A DNA stretch of 64,000 bases, taken from assembly GCA_022414725.1 (NCBI GenBank), contig CM039465.1:46510495-46574494 (forward strand), in the 5' to 3' direction. This DNA comes from Microglena sp. YARC. Its lineage: Eukaryota; Chlorophyta; Chlorophyceae; Chlamydomonadales; Chlamydomonadaceae. This document shows positions 29,101 to 42,954 of this stretch, one piece after another. The translations under genes were made by a program, and so were the position numbers. Within the stretch, counting starts at the first letter, position 1. Each line of letters begins with the position of its first letter. The notes under the pieces were generated by a model, which saw nothing but the letters and a program-made list of their open reading frames with translations, did not search any database and was not told the origin of the DNA.

Positions 29101-32100
29101 AACATGAAATCAAAGAATCTTATCAAAAAAACATTAAATCAAAGAATCTAATAAAAATACATTAATCAAAGAATCTAATAAAAATACATTAAATCAAAGA
29201 ATCTAATAAATAAACATGAAATAAAAGAATCTAATCAAAAACATGATATCAAAGAATCTAATCAAAATACATTAATGAAAGAATCTAATAAATATGCATT
29301 AAATGAAAAAACCTACAAAACAAACATTAAATCAAAGAATCTTATCAAAATACATTAATCAAAGAATCTAATAAAAATACATTAAATGAAAGAACCTACA
29401 AAAACAAGCATTAAATCAAAGAAGCTAATCAAAAACAAAATCAAAGAATCTAATCAAAAAACATTAATCAAAGAATCTAATCAAAATACATTAAATCAAA
29501 GAATCTAATAAAAATACATTAAATGAAAGAACCTACAAAACAAACATTAAATCCAAAGAATCTAATCAAAAACATTAAATCAAAGAATCTAATCAAAAAT
29601 ACATTAATGAAAGAATCTAATAAATATGCATTAAATGAAAGAACCTACAAAACAAACATAAAATCAAAGAATCTAATCAAAGAATTTAATCAAAAAACAT
29701 TAAATCAAAGAATCTAATCAAAAAAAACATTAAATCAAAAGAATCTAATCAAAATACATTAATGAAAGAATCTAATAATATGCATTAAATGAAAGAACCT
29801 ACAAAACAAATATTAAATCAAAGAATCTAATCAAAATACATTAATCAAAGAATCTAATAAAAATACAAAATCAAAGAATCTAATCAAAAAACATTAAAAT
29901 CAAAGAATCTAATAAAATACATTAAATCAAAGAATCTAATAAAAACATTAATCAAAGAATCTAATCAAAATACATTAATCAAAGAATCTAATAAAAATAC
30001 ATTAAATGAAAGAACCTACAAACAAACATTAAGTCAAAGAATCTAATCAATACATTAATCAAAGAATCTAATAAAAATACATTATATCAAAGAATCTAAT
30101 CAAAACATTAAATCAAAGAAGCTAATAAAAACATTAAATCAAAGAATCTAATCAAAAAAACATTAAATCAAAGAATCTAATCAAAAACATTAATCAAAGA
30201 ATCTAATAAATACATTAAATCCAAAGAATCTAATCAAAAACATTAAATCAAATAACTAATCAAAAAAACATTAAATCAAAGAATCTAATCAAAAAACATT
30301 AATGAAAGAATCTAATAAAATGCATAAAATGAAAGAACCTACAAAACAAACATTATGAAAGAAAATAAAAACATTAAATCAAAGAATCTAATCAAAAACA
30401 TTAAATCCAAGAATCTAATCAAAAACATTAAATCAAAGAATCTAATCAAAATCATTAATCAAAGAATCTAATCAAAATACATTAAATCAAAGAATCTAAT
30501 AAATAAACATGAAATAAAAGAATCTAATCAAAAACATGAAATCAAAGAATCTAATCAAAAAAACATTAAATCAAAGAATCTAATCAAAATACATTATTGA
30601 AAGAATCTAATAAATATGCATTAAATGAAAGAACCTACAAAACAAACATTAAATCAAAGAATACATTAATCAAAGAATCTAATCACAAATCCAAGAATCT
30701 AATCAAAAGCATTAAATCAAAGAATCTAATCAAAATACATTAATGAAAGAATCTAAAAATATGCACTAAATGAAAGAAACAAAACAAACATTAAATCAAA
30801 AGAATCTAATCAAAAACATTAATCAAAGAATTTAATCAAATAAACATGAAATCAAAGAATCTAATCAAAAAAACATTAAATCAAAGAATCTAATCAAATA
30901 CATTAATCAAAGAATCTAATAAAAATACATTAAGTCAAAGAATCTAATCAAACAAGCATTAAATCAAAGAATCTAATCAAAAACATTAAATCAAAGAATC
31001 TAATAAAAATACATTAAATCAAAGAATCTAATAAATAAACATGAAATAAAAGAATCTAATCAAAAACATGAAATCAAAGAATCTAATCAAAAAACATTAA
31101 ATCAAAGAATCTAATCAAAATTCATTAATGAAAGAATCTAATAAAAATGCATTAAATGAAAGAACCTACAAAACAAACATTAAATCAAAGAATCTAATCA
31201 AAAACATTAAATCAAAGAATTTAATAAAAAAACATTAAATCAAAGAATCTAATCAAAAAAACATTAAATCAAAGAAACTAATCAAAATACATTAATCAAA
31301 GAATCTAATAAAAATACATTAAATGAAAAAACCTACAAAACAAACATTAAGTCAAAGAAGCTAATCAAAAACATTAAATCAAAGAATCTAATCAAAAAAA
31401 CATTAAATCAAAGAATCTAATCAAAAACATTAAATCAAAGAATCGAATCAAAAACATGAAATCAAAGAATTTAATCAAAATACATTAAATCAAAGAATCT
31501 AATCAAAAAACATTAAATCAAAGAATCTAATAAAAATACATTAAATGAAAAAACCTACAAAACAAACATTAAGTCAAAGAAGCTAATCAAAAACATTAAA
31601 TCAAAGAGTCTAATCAAAAAAACATTAAATCAAAGAATCTAATCAAAATACATTAATGAAAGAATCTAATAAAAATGCATTCATGGAAGAATCTAATAAA
31701 TATGCATTAAATGAAAGAACCTACAAAACAAACATGAAATCAAAGAATCTAATCAAAAACATTAAATTAAAGAATTTAATCAAAATACATTAAGTCAAAG
31801 AATCTAATCAAAAACATTAAATAAAAGAATCTAATCAAAAACATGAAATCAAAGAATCTAATCAAAAAAACATTAACTCAAAGAATCTTATCAAAATACA
31901 TTAATCAAAGAATCTAATAAAAATACATTAAATGAAAGAACCTACAAAACAAACATTAAATCAAAGAATCTAATCAAAATACATTAAATCAAAGAATCTA
32001 ATCAAAAAACATTAAATCAAAGAATCTAATCAAAAAAACATTAAATCAAAGAAACTATTTAAAATACATTAATGAAAGAATCTAATAAATATGCATTAAA

Positions 32101-35100
32101 TGAAAGAACCTACAAAACAAAGATTAAATCAAAGAATCTAATAAAAAACATTAAATCAAAGAATCTAATCAAAATACATTAATCAAAGAATCTAATAAAA
32201 ATACATTAAATGAAAGAACCTACAAAACAAACATTAAGTCAAAGAATCTAATCAAATACATTAATCAAAGAATCTAATAAAAATACATTATATCAAAGAA
32301 TCTAATCAATAACATTAAATCAAAGAAGCTAATCAAAAACATTAAATCAAAGAATCTAATCAAAAAAACATTAAATCAAAGAATCTAATCAAAATACATT
32401 AATCAAAGAATCTAATAAAAATACATTAAATCAAAGAATCTAATCAAAAAACATTAAATCAAAGAATCTTATCAAAAAAACATTAAATCAAAGAATCTAT
32501 TAAAAATACATTAATCAAAGAATCTAATAAAAATACGTTAAATCAAAGAATCTAATAAATAAACATGAAATAAAAGAATCTAATCAAAAACATGAAATCA
32601 AAGAATCTAATCAAAAAAACATTAACTCAAAGAATCTTATCAAAATACATTAATCTAAGAATCTAATAAAAATACATTAAATGAAAGAACCTACAAAACA
32701 AACATTAAGTCAAAGAATCTAATCAAAAACATTAAATCAATGAATTTAATCAAATAAACATTATATCAAAAAATCTAATCAAAAAAACATTAAATCAAAG
32801 AATCTAATCAAATACATTAATCAAAGAATCTAATAAAAATACATTAAGTCAAAGAATCTAATCAAACAAGCATTAAATCAAAGAATCTAATCAAAAACAT
32901 TAAATCAAAGAATCTAATCAAAATACATTAAATCAAAGAATCTAATCAAAAAAACATTAAATCAAAGAATCTAATCAAATACATTAATCAAAGAATCTAA
33001 TAAAAATACATTAAATCGAAGAATCTAATAAATAAACATGAAATAAAAGAATCTAATCAAAAACATGAAATCAAAGAATCTAATCAAAAAAAAATTAACT
33101 CAAAGAATCTTATCAAAATACATTAATCAAAGAATCTAATAAAAATACATTAAATGAAAGAACCTACAAAACAAACATTAAATCCAAGAATCTAATCAAA
33201 AACATTAAATCAAAGAATCTAATCAAAATACATTAATGAAAGAATCTAATAAATATGCATTAAATGAAAGAACCTACAAAACAAAGATAAAATCAAAGAA
33301 TCTAATCAAAAACATTAAATCAAAGAATTTAATCAAAATACATTAAATCAAAGAATCTAATCAAAAAAACATTAAATCAAAGAATCTAATCAAAATACAT
33401 TAATGAAAGAATCTAATAAATATGCATTAAATGAAAGAACCTACAAAACAAATATTAAATCAAAGAATCTAATCAAAATACATTAATCAAAGAATCTAAT
33501 AAAAATACATTAAATCAAAGAATCTAATCAAAAAACATTAAATCAAAGAATCTAATCAAAATACATTAAATCAAAGAATCTAATAAAAAAACATCTTAAA
33601 TCAAAGAATGTAATCAAATACATTAATCAAAGAATCTAATAAAAATACATTAAATGAAAGAACCTACAAAACAAACATTAAGTCAAAGAATCTAATCAAA
33701 TACATTAATCAAAGAATCTAATAAAAATACATAATATCAAAGAATCTAATCAATAACATTAAATCAAAGAAGCTAATCAAAAAACATTAAATCAAAGAAT
33801 CTAATCAAAAAACATTAAATCAAAGAATTAAATCAAATACATTAATCAAAGAATCTAATAAAATACAATTAAATCAAAGAATCTAATCAAAACATCAATT
33901 TATCAAAAAACATTAAATCAAAGAATCTAATCAAATACATTAATCAAAGAATCTTATAAAAATACATTAAATCAAAGAATCTAATAAATAACATGAAATA
34001 AAAGAATCTAATCAAAAACATGAAATCAAAGAATCTAATCAAAAAAACATTAACTCAAAGAATCTTATCAAAATACATTAATCTATCAGAATCTAATAAA
34101 AATACATTAAATGAAAGAACCTACAAAACAAACATTAAGTCAAAGAATCTAATCAAAAACATTAAATCAATGAATTTAATCAAATAAACATGAAATCAAA
34201 GAATCTAATCAAAAAAACATTAAATCAAAGAATCTAATCAAAAAAACATTAATCAAAGAATCTAATAAAAATACATTAAGTCAAAGAATCTAATCAAACA
34301 AGCATTAAATCAAAGAATCTAATCAAAAACATTAAATCAAAGAATCTAATCAAAATACATTAAATCAAAGAATCTAATCAAAAAAACATTAAATCAAAGA
34401 ATCTAATCAAATACATTAATCAAAGAATCTAATAAAAATACATAAATCAAAGATTAATAAATAAACATGAAATAAAAGAATCTAATCAAAAACATGAAAT
34501 CAAAGAATCTAAATCAAAAAAAAATTAACTTGAAGAATCTTATCAAAATACATTAATCAAAGAATCTAATAAAAATACATTAAATGAAAGAACTACAAAC
34601 AAACATTAAATCAAAGAAGCTAATCAAAAACATTAAATCAAAGAATCTAATCAAAAATACATTAATCAAAGAATCTAATCAAAATACATTAATCAAAGAA
34701 TCTAATCAAAATACATTAAATGAAAGAACCTACAAAACAAACATTAAGTCAAAGAATCTAATCAAAAACATTAAATCAAAGAATCTAATCAAATAAACAT
34801 GTAAATCAAAGAACTCTAATCAAAAACATTAAATAAAGAATCTAATCAAAATACATTAATGAAAGAATCTAATAAATGCACTTAAATGAAAGAACCTACA
34901 GAAACAAACATTAAATCAAAAGAATCTAAATCAAAAACATTAAATCACAAAGAATTTAATAAAAAAACATTAAATCAAAGAATCTAATCAAAAAAACATT
35001 AAATCAAAGAAACTATTTAAAATACATTAATTAAAGAATCTAATAAAAATACATTAAATGAAAAAACCTACAAAACAAACATTAAGTCAAAGAAGCTAAT

Positions 35101-36285
35101 CAAAAACATTAAATCAAAGAATCTAATCAAAAAAACATTAAATCAAAGAATCTAATCAAAAACATTAAATCAAAGAATCTAATCAAAAACATTAAATCAA
35201 AGAATTTAATCAAAATACATTAATTCAAAGAATCTAATCAAAAAACATAAAATCAAAGAATCTAATCAAAATACATTAAATCAAAGAATGTAATCAAAAT
35301 ACATTAATCAAAGAATCTAATAAAAATACATTAAATGAAAAAACCTACAAAAAAAACATTAAGTCAAAGAAGCTAATCAAAAACATTAAGTCAAAGAATC
35401 TAATCAAAAAAACATTAAATCAAAGAATCTAATCAAAAACATTAAATCAAAGAATCTAATCAAAATACATTAAATCAAAGAATGTAATCAAAATACATTA
35501 ATCAAAGAATCTAATAAAAATACATTAAATGAAAGAACCTACAAACAAACATTAAGTCAAAGATAAGCTAATCAAAAACATTAAATCAAAGAATCTAATC
35601 AAAAAACATTAAATCCAAGAATCTAATCAAAAACATTAAATCAAAGAATCTAATCAAAATTCATTAATGAAAGAATCTAATAAATATGCATTAAATGAAA
35701 GAACCTACAAAACAAACATTAAATCAAAGAATCTAATCAAAAACATTAAATCAAAGAATTTAATCAAAATACATTAAATCAAAGAATCTAATCAAAAAAA
35801 CATTAAATCAAAGAATCTAATCAAAATACATTAATGAAAAAAGAAATCTAATAAATATGCATTAAAATGAAAGAACTACAAAACAGAACATTAAATCAAA
35901 GAATCTAATCAAAATACATTAATCAAAGAATCTAATCAAAAAACATTAAATCAAAGAATCTAATAAAAAAAACATGAAATCAAAGAATCTAATCAAAATA
36001 CATTAATCAAAGAATCTAATAAAAATACATTAAATCAAAGAATCTAATCAAAAAACATTAAATCAAAGAATCTAATTAAAATACATTAAGTCAAAGAATC
36101 TAATAAAAATGCATTTAAACGAAAGATCAAATTAAAAAAAAACATTAAATCAAAGAATCTAATCAAAAAACATGAAATCAAAGAATCTAATCAAAATACA
36201 TTAAATCAAAGAATCTAATAAAAAAACATGAAATCAAAGAATCTAATCAAAATACATGAAATCAAAGAATCTAATCAAAATACAT
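23156..36285 (+). repeat. 13-kb A-rich satellite
   Basis: Basic unit of about 24-28 bp, ATTAAATCAAAGAATCTAAT plus CAAAAAC, with variants (ATTAATCAAAG, ATTAAATGAAAGAACCTAC, AAACATGAAATC). Very few G on the plus strand. Variants recur in fixed order: the stretch from 23,711 to about 24,500 is repeated almost unchanged from 24,985, giving a higher-order period near 1.27 kb, with further partial copies (for example 27,840 and 32,500). Spacing is clean up to about 29.4 kb and then carries many one-base indels. No gene. Confidence 0.96.
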
Positions 36286-36299
36286 TTGATCCAGTCTCT

Positions 36300-36626
36300 T
36301 CCTTTATGCTTTTTGAATTTGAGCTATAACTTGAACTTGAATATAACCCTGTTTTTGAACTTGAACTTGAAGTTAACTATTTTGAGCTTGAACTTGAACT
36401 TCAACTGGAAGGTAACTATTTTGAACTTGAATGCGAACTTGAACTTGAACTTGTAGGAAACATTGTTTTTAAACTTGAACTTGAACTTGAAGGTAACTAT
36501 TTTGAACTTGAATGCGAACTTGAACTTGAATTTGACTTCGAACTTGAATTTGAACTTGAACTTGAACTTGAATGTAATTATTTCGAACTTGAACTTGAAC
36601 TTGAACTTGAACTTGAACTTGAACAC
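36300..36626 (+). repeat. (TTGAAC)n array with variants
   Basis: TTGAAC units interrupted four times by GGTAACTATTTTGAACTTGA or ATGCGAAC-type blocks. It is followed by two copies of AACACACCACAACCACCACC AATTTGA. Confidence 0.93.
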
Positions 36627-36669
36627 ACCACAACCACCACCAATTTGAACACACCACAACCACCACCAA

Positions 36670-37200
36670 TTTGAGCAGGTAAGTCTACAGCATTGCCTCC
36701 CTGGCAGGGGCGATGAAGTCGAGTGGGGATCGTTTACACGCTGTGCACTTTTGCAAGGTAGCAGACCGAAACACACGTCGAACCCATTGCTTGCTGGTCC
36801 GGTGCTCTGGCATATCAGGTGTCCATGGCGGGTGCCAGCACTGGCGCACTGGGCCCTGAAGGAGCACGACCTCCCACACACATTCGCCAAAGGACTCAGG
36901 TACTGCTGACCCTGGGGTGGGAGGGTGGGGGTATGGGGGGGTGGGTAGGATGAGGGTAGTGTGGGGTGAGTAGGGTGGGGGGGGGTAGTGTGGGGATGGG
37001 GGTCGTGTGGGGGATGGGTAGTGTGCGGGTGGGATGGGGGTAGGGTAGGGGTAGGGTGGGTAGGGGTGAGTATGGTGGGGGTAGGGTGACGGTAGGGTGT
37101 GTGTGCTGTAGCGCAACTAGTGCAAATGGCGGTGCCAGCACTGGCGCACTGGGCCTGAAGGAACACGACCCAAATCACATCCGTCAAATGAGTAGGTGCT
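36670..37200 (+). other. Two copies of a possible exon of the WD40 gene
   Basis: GGTGCCAGCACTGGCGCACT GGGCC(C)TGAAGGA.CACGACC occurs at 36,830-36,870 and 37,129-37,169. The second copy, after a TGTAG acceptor-like end, reads GGASTGALGLKEHDPNHI RQM in one frame. The first copy has an extra C that breaks that frame. Between them is a (GGGTAGG)n tract. Likely an exon edge duplicated like the others, but I cannot fix its borders or link it to the WD40 exon. Confidence 0.35.
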
Positions 37201-38560
37201 GCCGCACCTCACATACCCATAATGGGGGTGGGGCTAGTGCTTGTGTGTGTGTAGGGTGTGGGTAGGTGTTTTGTGTGAGTGTAGGGTGGGGTGGGGCTAG
37301 TGGCTTGTGTGTGTGTAGGGTGGGGGTGGGGTAGGGGTTTTGTGTGTGTGTAGGGTGGGGTGGGGCTAGTGCTTTGTGTGTGTGTAGGGTGGGTGGTGGT
37401 AGGGTTTGTGTGTGTGTAGGTGGGTGGGGCTAGTGCTTGTGTGTGTGTAGGGTGGGGTGGGTAGGGTTTGTGTGTGTGTAGGGTGGGGTGGGGCTAGTGC
37501 TTGTGTGTGTAGGGGGTGGGGTGGGGTAGGTGGTGTGTGTAGGGTGGGGTGGGGTGGGGTGGGGCATGCTACCGCCACACCACACCACCTTCACACGCCA
37601 CCACACCACACACCCTCAAAGCACACTACCCACCATAACACCACACTCCACACCACACCCACACAGCACACAACCACCACCACCACAGCCACCTCCACAC
37701 TACCCACCATACACCAACACACACTCCACACAGGTTCCACCACACCACACCACCACCAGGCCACACCACACCGACCCACACACACACACACCCACACCTG
37801 TACACACACCACACCACACTCGACCAACAACACACCACCACACACCACCACACGCACACCACACACCAGCACACTGGACACACACACCAAACCAAACACA
37901 CCAGACACCACACTACACAACCCACTATGAACTAAAACCACACACACCACACCGACAAAACCACACGCCAACCAACACACCTCCACACCACAACATAACA
38001 ACACCACACCACCACCACACCACACACACCAGCACACCACACCACCACACACCACACACACCACAGCCACACCACACACACACTGGAGTATAACCACCCT
38101 TTCACCACACCCACGACCACCACTATACCACACCACACAAGTCACACACCCCACAACCACACCACCAACCACAACTAACACACACCACACTTACAAACAG
38201 ACACACCACATCACACACACTACCACATTCACACCACACCACACCACACCACACCACACACACCACACCAACACACACACAGACATACCCACACCACACC
38301 ACAACACCACACCACACCAGGCACTACTTCAATAATACACACACATACACAACACAACACCAACAACATCACACCCACCCAACCCACAACACCACACGCC
38401 AACCCCACCCAACAACAACCACCCACCCCCCAGCCCCACACCAAACCACCCACCCCACCCACACACCAACCACACCACCAACCATCACAACCACACAAAC
38501 CCACACAGACAGTCCACACCACACACACACACACCACCACACATCACACACCACCCCCTA
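37201..38560 (+). repeat. GT-rich then CA-rich low-complexity tract
   Basis: 37,210-37,565 is GGGTGGGG/TGTGTGTG with repeats of GGGCTAGTGCTTGTGTGTGT. From 37,570 it is CACCACACCA-type sequence. Poly-Cys/Val and His/Thr frames here are artefacts. Confidence 0.9.
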
Positions 38561-39509
38561 CAAGATCTATGTGCAAGAATGTATTTGATCTCACCCCACC
38601 CCACCCACACACACAAAACACACCACCCCACCCACCTCACACACACACACACACACACACCACACACCACATCACCACCACCCCTAGCAATGACTTATGT
38701 GGCACAGAATGTGTTTGGCCCACCCCACCTACCACCATTTAACACCACACCACACACACCACACCGACCAACACCCACAGTCGTCTTCCACAACCCCTAC
38801 AGGAGCTATGTGCACAGAATGTGGTTGGCCCACACCCCACCATACCACACCAAACCACACACACCCCTCACAGGAGCCTTCGCTGTATGAGGATGTGTGA
38901 AGGGGTTGACCGCATAAAAACACCCACCCAAATACCCCCCAACACGAGCTCTGTGCGGAGAAAGTGTTTGATCCCACCCACACCACACCACACCACACCA
39001 CACCCCCTACAGGAGCTATGTGCACAGAATGTGGTTGGGTAAACTTCCCCCACCACACCCACCAATACACACCACACCACACACCCCCCTGCACAGGAGC
39101 TGTATGAGGAGAATGTGTTTGACCCCACCCCTCCCCCACCCCCAACACGAGCTCTGTGCGGAGAAAGTGTTTGACACCACCACACACACAAACACACTCA
39201 ACACACCCAAACAACAAAACCACACCCAACCACACACACCACACACAGGCCCCCCACACACAAACTCTCAGGGCACGCCTCTCTCACACACCACACCACA
39301 CCACACACACCACACACACCACACCCACACCATGTTCACACACCACCACACCACCCATCGTACCGTGCACCCACCACACAACACACGAAATCCACTAGGC
39401 CCACACACGACAGCCAGACACCACTCCACTCCACCACAGCAACACCACACCAACACCACACACACCAACGACACACTCATCCACACCCGACTCCCCCCAC
39501 CCCCAACAG
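38561..39509 (+). repeat. Acceptor-type exon-edge array in the WD40 gene
   Basis: Seven to eight degraded copies of CAGGAGCTGTGTGCGGAGAA plus CGTGTTTGA(T/C)CCC, at about 38,563, 38,691, 38,801, 38,872, 38,944, 39,012, 39,098 and 39,143, spaced by CCACACCAC-rich sequence. They equal the acceptor and first codons (ELCAENVFDP) of the exon at 39,510. Confidence 0.85.
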
Positions 39510-39718
39510 GAGCTGTGTGCGGAGAACGTGTTTGATCCCTCGAATGAAACCTTGACAGCTCTCAAGGGTTTGCCTGCGCTGAACCACGTACCAAGGGCCA
39601 GCTGTGTCAAGTACTCGTTCTCTGACGAGGCTGCACCCTGGCCAGTGGTTTCATCGACGGTTCTATTCGCTTGTGGAAGGCAAGCAAAGTGAAGGATATG
39701 ATGTATGGGCCCAGTAAG
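39510..39718 (+). CDS. WD40-repeat protein exon
   Basis: Acceptor CCCCAACAG before 39,510, donor CCAGTAAG|GTAGGT after 39,718. Opens ELCAENVFDPSNETLTALKG, then LPALNHV. Extra bases then break the frame. The partial copies at 39,760 and 40,290 show the intended reading: CVKYSSDGCTLA, SGFIDGSIRLWKASKV, KDMMYG. A FSxDGxxLASGxxDGxIRLW core is one WD40 blade. The LPALNH...CVKYSSDG..A.GF.D.SIR.W arrangement is reminiscent of the first blade of TFIID subunit TAF5, but WD40 blades are too general to assign. Frame breaks here are probably assembly errors, though a pseudogene cannot be excluded. Confidence 0.6.
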
Positions 39719-40860
39719 GTAGGTGGAGGGTTTATGGTTTTGCGTGTATGGGCGCGCACGTACCAAGGGGCCAGCCTGCTTGTCAAGTACTCTTCTGACG
39801 GCTGCACCCTGGCCAGGGGTTTCATTAATGGTTCTATTCGCTGTGAAAGGCAAGCAAAGTGAAGCGACTGATGTATGGGCGCAGTAAGGTAGGTGGAGGG
39901 TTATGGTTTTCAGTGGTTGCCAGCGGTTTCAGCACCAGCGGTTTTCAGCGGCGCTTGCATTCGCTTGTGGAAGGCAAGCAAACTGAAAGATATCGTGTAT
40001 GGGCGCAGGAAGGTAGGTGGAGGGTTTAGGATTTCAGCTGTTTCATTGACGGTTCTATTCGCTTGTGGAAGGCAATCAAAGTGAAGGATAAGATGTATGG
40101 GCGCAGCAAGGTAGGTGGAGGGTTTATGGTATTCAATCAGTGGTTCCAGCGGTTTCAAGAAAAGCGGTTCATCGACGCTTGCATTCGCTTGTGGAAGGCA
40201 AGCAAAGTGAAGGATATGATGTATGGGCCCAGCAAGGTAGGTGGAGGGTTAAGGATCATGCATGGGTGATGGGCGCTCAAATATCAAGGGCCAGCTGTGT
40301 GAAGTACTGTTCTGACGGCTGCACCCTTGCAAGCGATTTCATTGACGGTTCTATTCGCTTGTGGAAGGCAATCAAAAGTGAATTGATATGATGATTAGGC
40401 GCAGCATTGGGGTAGCAGGTGGAGGGTTTATGGTTCGGTGTGGTTCACAGCGCGGTTTCAGCGGTTTCGTGAGCAGCGCTTGCATTTCGCTTGGGAAGGC
40501 AAGCAAAGTGAAGATATCGTGTCTATGGGCGCAGGAAGGTAGGTGGAAGGGTTTAGGATTTCAGCTGTTTTCTATCTCTCTTTAATTGCCCGCTGTGGAA
40601 GGCAATCAATAGAGTAAACGGATATAGATATGAGACACCGTCGTTGACCGAGGGATGAGAAACTTCTGCATCGTACCCCTATGGCCCCCAAAATAACAAA
40701 AGCGTGTAAAGGTAGGTGGAGGGTTTATAAAGGTTTCAGTGGTTGAGCGGTTTGCACATCGATCTCTTGCATTTTGCTTGTAGAAGGCAAGCAAAGTGAA
40801 GGATATCATGTATTGGGCTGGTTTGTGCTGTGGTGGTTAAGTAAGGTAAGTGGAGGTTTC
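39719..40860 (+). repeat. Donor-type exon-edge array of the WD40 exon
   Basis: About eight further copies of TGTGGAAGGCAAGCAAAGTG, AAGGATATGATGTATGGGC, GCAGTAAG|GTAGGTGGAGGG, at about 39,845, 39,968, 40,058, 40,190, 40,362, 40,493, 40,596 and 40,784. Two (39,765 and 40,280) extend upstream to CAAGGGCCAGCTGTGT and include most of the WD40 blade. The rest carry only the last 50-60 bases. All keep the GTAGGTGGA donor or a close variant. Confidence 0.88.
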
Positions 40861-40899
40861 AGCGGTTGTATTGACAGCTGCATTCTTGTGCAACTCACT

Positions 40900-41435
40900 C
40901 GAGGTCCGCCTTCAAAACTCTAAACCCTGAACACCTAGCCGAGAACCTAAACCCTAAAATATAAAACCCTTTAGGTAAATAGTGCCACGCATGAGGGCGA
41001 GGAGTCGGGAGGAGGAGCTAATGGATAAATCGTTTCATGGAAATCGTTAATGTGGCACTAAGATTCCGCCCCCATAACCCTAAAAACCATAAATCCTTAA
41101 ACCCCAAATCCCTGAACCTCATAAACATCCTAAACCCTCATAAATCTGAAGTCCCTCTATTTAGACAAAGATGAGGGTGAGGAGGAGAACGGAGAGGAGC
41201 TAAAGGAAATCGGTTAGCTGTGGCGGCAGATTGTCTGCCTCCAACCCTCCAACATCTATCGCCGCCTACACCCTTAAACCCTAAAACCTAACCCAAACTA
41301 CCTCACCTGAAACTCCTTTAGGATAATGTAGATGAGCCTGGGTGAGGAGGAGGAGCTAAAGGAAAGCGTCAGCGTGGCAGATCTGTGGCGCAGGATCGGC
41401 TAATGGCAGAGGACGAGTTGGAGAATGTTGTGAGT
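40900..41435 (+). repeat. Acceptor-type array of an acidic exon edge, with CCCTAAA motifs
   Basis: Three units of about 190-200 bp. Each has AAACCCTAAAACC-type telomere-like motifs, CTTTAG or TTTAG, then GATGAGGGTGAGGAGGAG ... GAGCTAAAGGAAA. On the plus strand this reads DEGEEE..EELKE. The last unit (from 41,321) runs on to ATGGCAGAGGACGAGTTGG (MAEDELENV) and GTTGTGAG, so it may hold the real exon. Indels prevent a firm frame. Confidence 0.6.
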
Positions 41436-41464
41436 TTTTTTTTTGCATTTTGAGCATTTGTTTT

Positions 41465-41715
41465 TTACAGTCAGATATCGTGTACTTTGAAATAGGCTTA
41501 AGGGACTTGCCACTATATCTTCAACACTGAAAGGCGAATTACAAAAAACAAGCACTGCTAATTTAAATTTATCTGTGCATCTGTTTACTAAAAATATTTA
41601 AAAACAAGCACTGCTAATTTAGTTAAAGGTTAAATTACAGGTATTGCTTCATTAACAAGCACTGCTGAACTGAACCCCAACAAATCCGAAACCACGGGGT
41701 GCCCGGACTGCGTGC
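41465..41715 (+). repeat. Diverged repeat A variant
   Basis: TTACAGTCAGATATCG, AAATAGGCTTAAGGGACTTG, three AACAAGCACTGCT blocks, GAACTGAACCCC, GGTGCCCGGACTGCGTGCT. Same subfamily as 17,172-17,520, with an internally repeated AACAAGCACTGCTAATTT. Confidence 0.65.
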
Positions 41716-42950
41716 TATGCAGATAATTCGACCTAATAATGTGTCATTATAATTTACTTATTATAAGTCACATACAAATTCAGATCATTATTAAATTGTG
41801 TATACATAATAATAATAAATTTATTAATTCAACATACTAATTCAACATAATAATTCAACACTATATCTTCAACATACTAATCAACACAAGAATCAACTTA
41901 CTATATATAATTCAACGTATTAGTTCACATACTAATGCTGTAACATAAAAACTCATTTTATACCATCCGTCAACATTATAGTTCAACTTAATCAAGATAT
42001 CAACATTACAATTCACACAACATTCAATAATTCACTAATAATATTGTCAACATATGATAATTCAACCATATATGATTATACATTATAGAAAATGCAACAA
42101 AATACCGATGCCTTCAACAGTATAGGGAATTCGATTAATTTTACAGTATACTTTCGATAGAAAACATTATAAATACATTAAACATTATAAATTCACAAAA
42201 TTTGAACGTCGTCTTTCAACACTTAAAGATATATATCACATTACCCTTAATTCCAACATACAAATTATCCTCTCACAAATAATTCAACAGTATAGATTTT
42301 ACATGTATATACCCCATATAAGTCTCGTGTGTGAAGCATATATATGCTTTTTCAACATGTTATATGATTCAACAATTATAATTCCAATTATTACTCAACT
42401 TTCAAACATTATATATTCACACAATGTTTGTAATTTACAACACATTATAATGATCTAAACATTATAATTCATCACATATTATATTGTTGTTCAACACTAT
42501 AGTTGGTTGTACTTTCTGTATGTATTATTGAACATGTTATAATCTTTTAACATTATAAGTTAATCAGTACGTTAACATTCTAATTTAATAGTAAGTGTCA
42601 CACTTACAAGGTTCAGTAGTTAGCATTAGATTTTAAATCTATATTGTCTTAATAAACATTCGTGGTGTATATAGACGCAATTTAACGATGGCTCTCGACA
42701 TATGAACTTAGTCTGTATATGGATAACACATTTCGTTCATTATATGTATTTATCATGCATATGAACATAATTGTTATGTTCCGTGCTTAACATTCCTCTT
42801 ACCGACTTCCTGACATCTGGAAGGATCACACACAATGTTACTAAATATAATTAGTGTGTTATGAATCGATCCATTATGGCAATTAACATCGATAATTTCG
42901 ACCATTTAACATTATAATTGTTTGATATTGATAATTAACATGGATATATC
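41716..42950. repeat. AT-rich decayed tandem repeat (AATTCAACATTAT)
   Basis: Irregular copies of TTCAACATACTAATTCAAC and AACATTATAATTCA throughout, with many indels. No exon-like segment or splice-bounded frame seen. Confidence 0.7.
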
Positions 42951-42954
42951 GGTG

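Noticed and set aside
39510..39718. Firm naming of the WD40 exon as TAF5
   Set aside because: One noisy WD40 blade is too little; many WD40 proteins share FSxDGxxLASGxxDGxIRLW.
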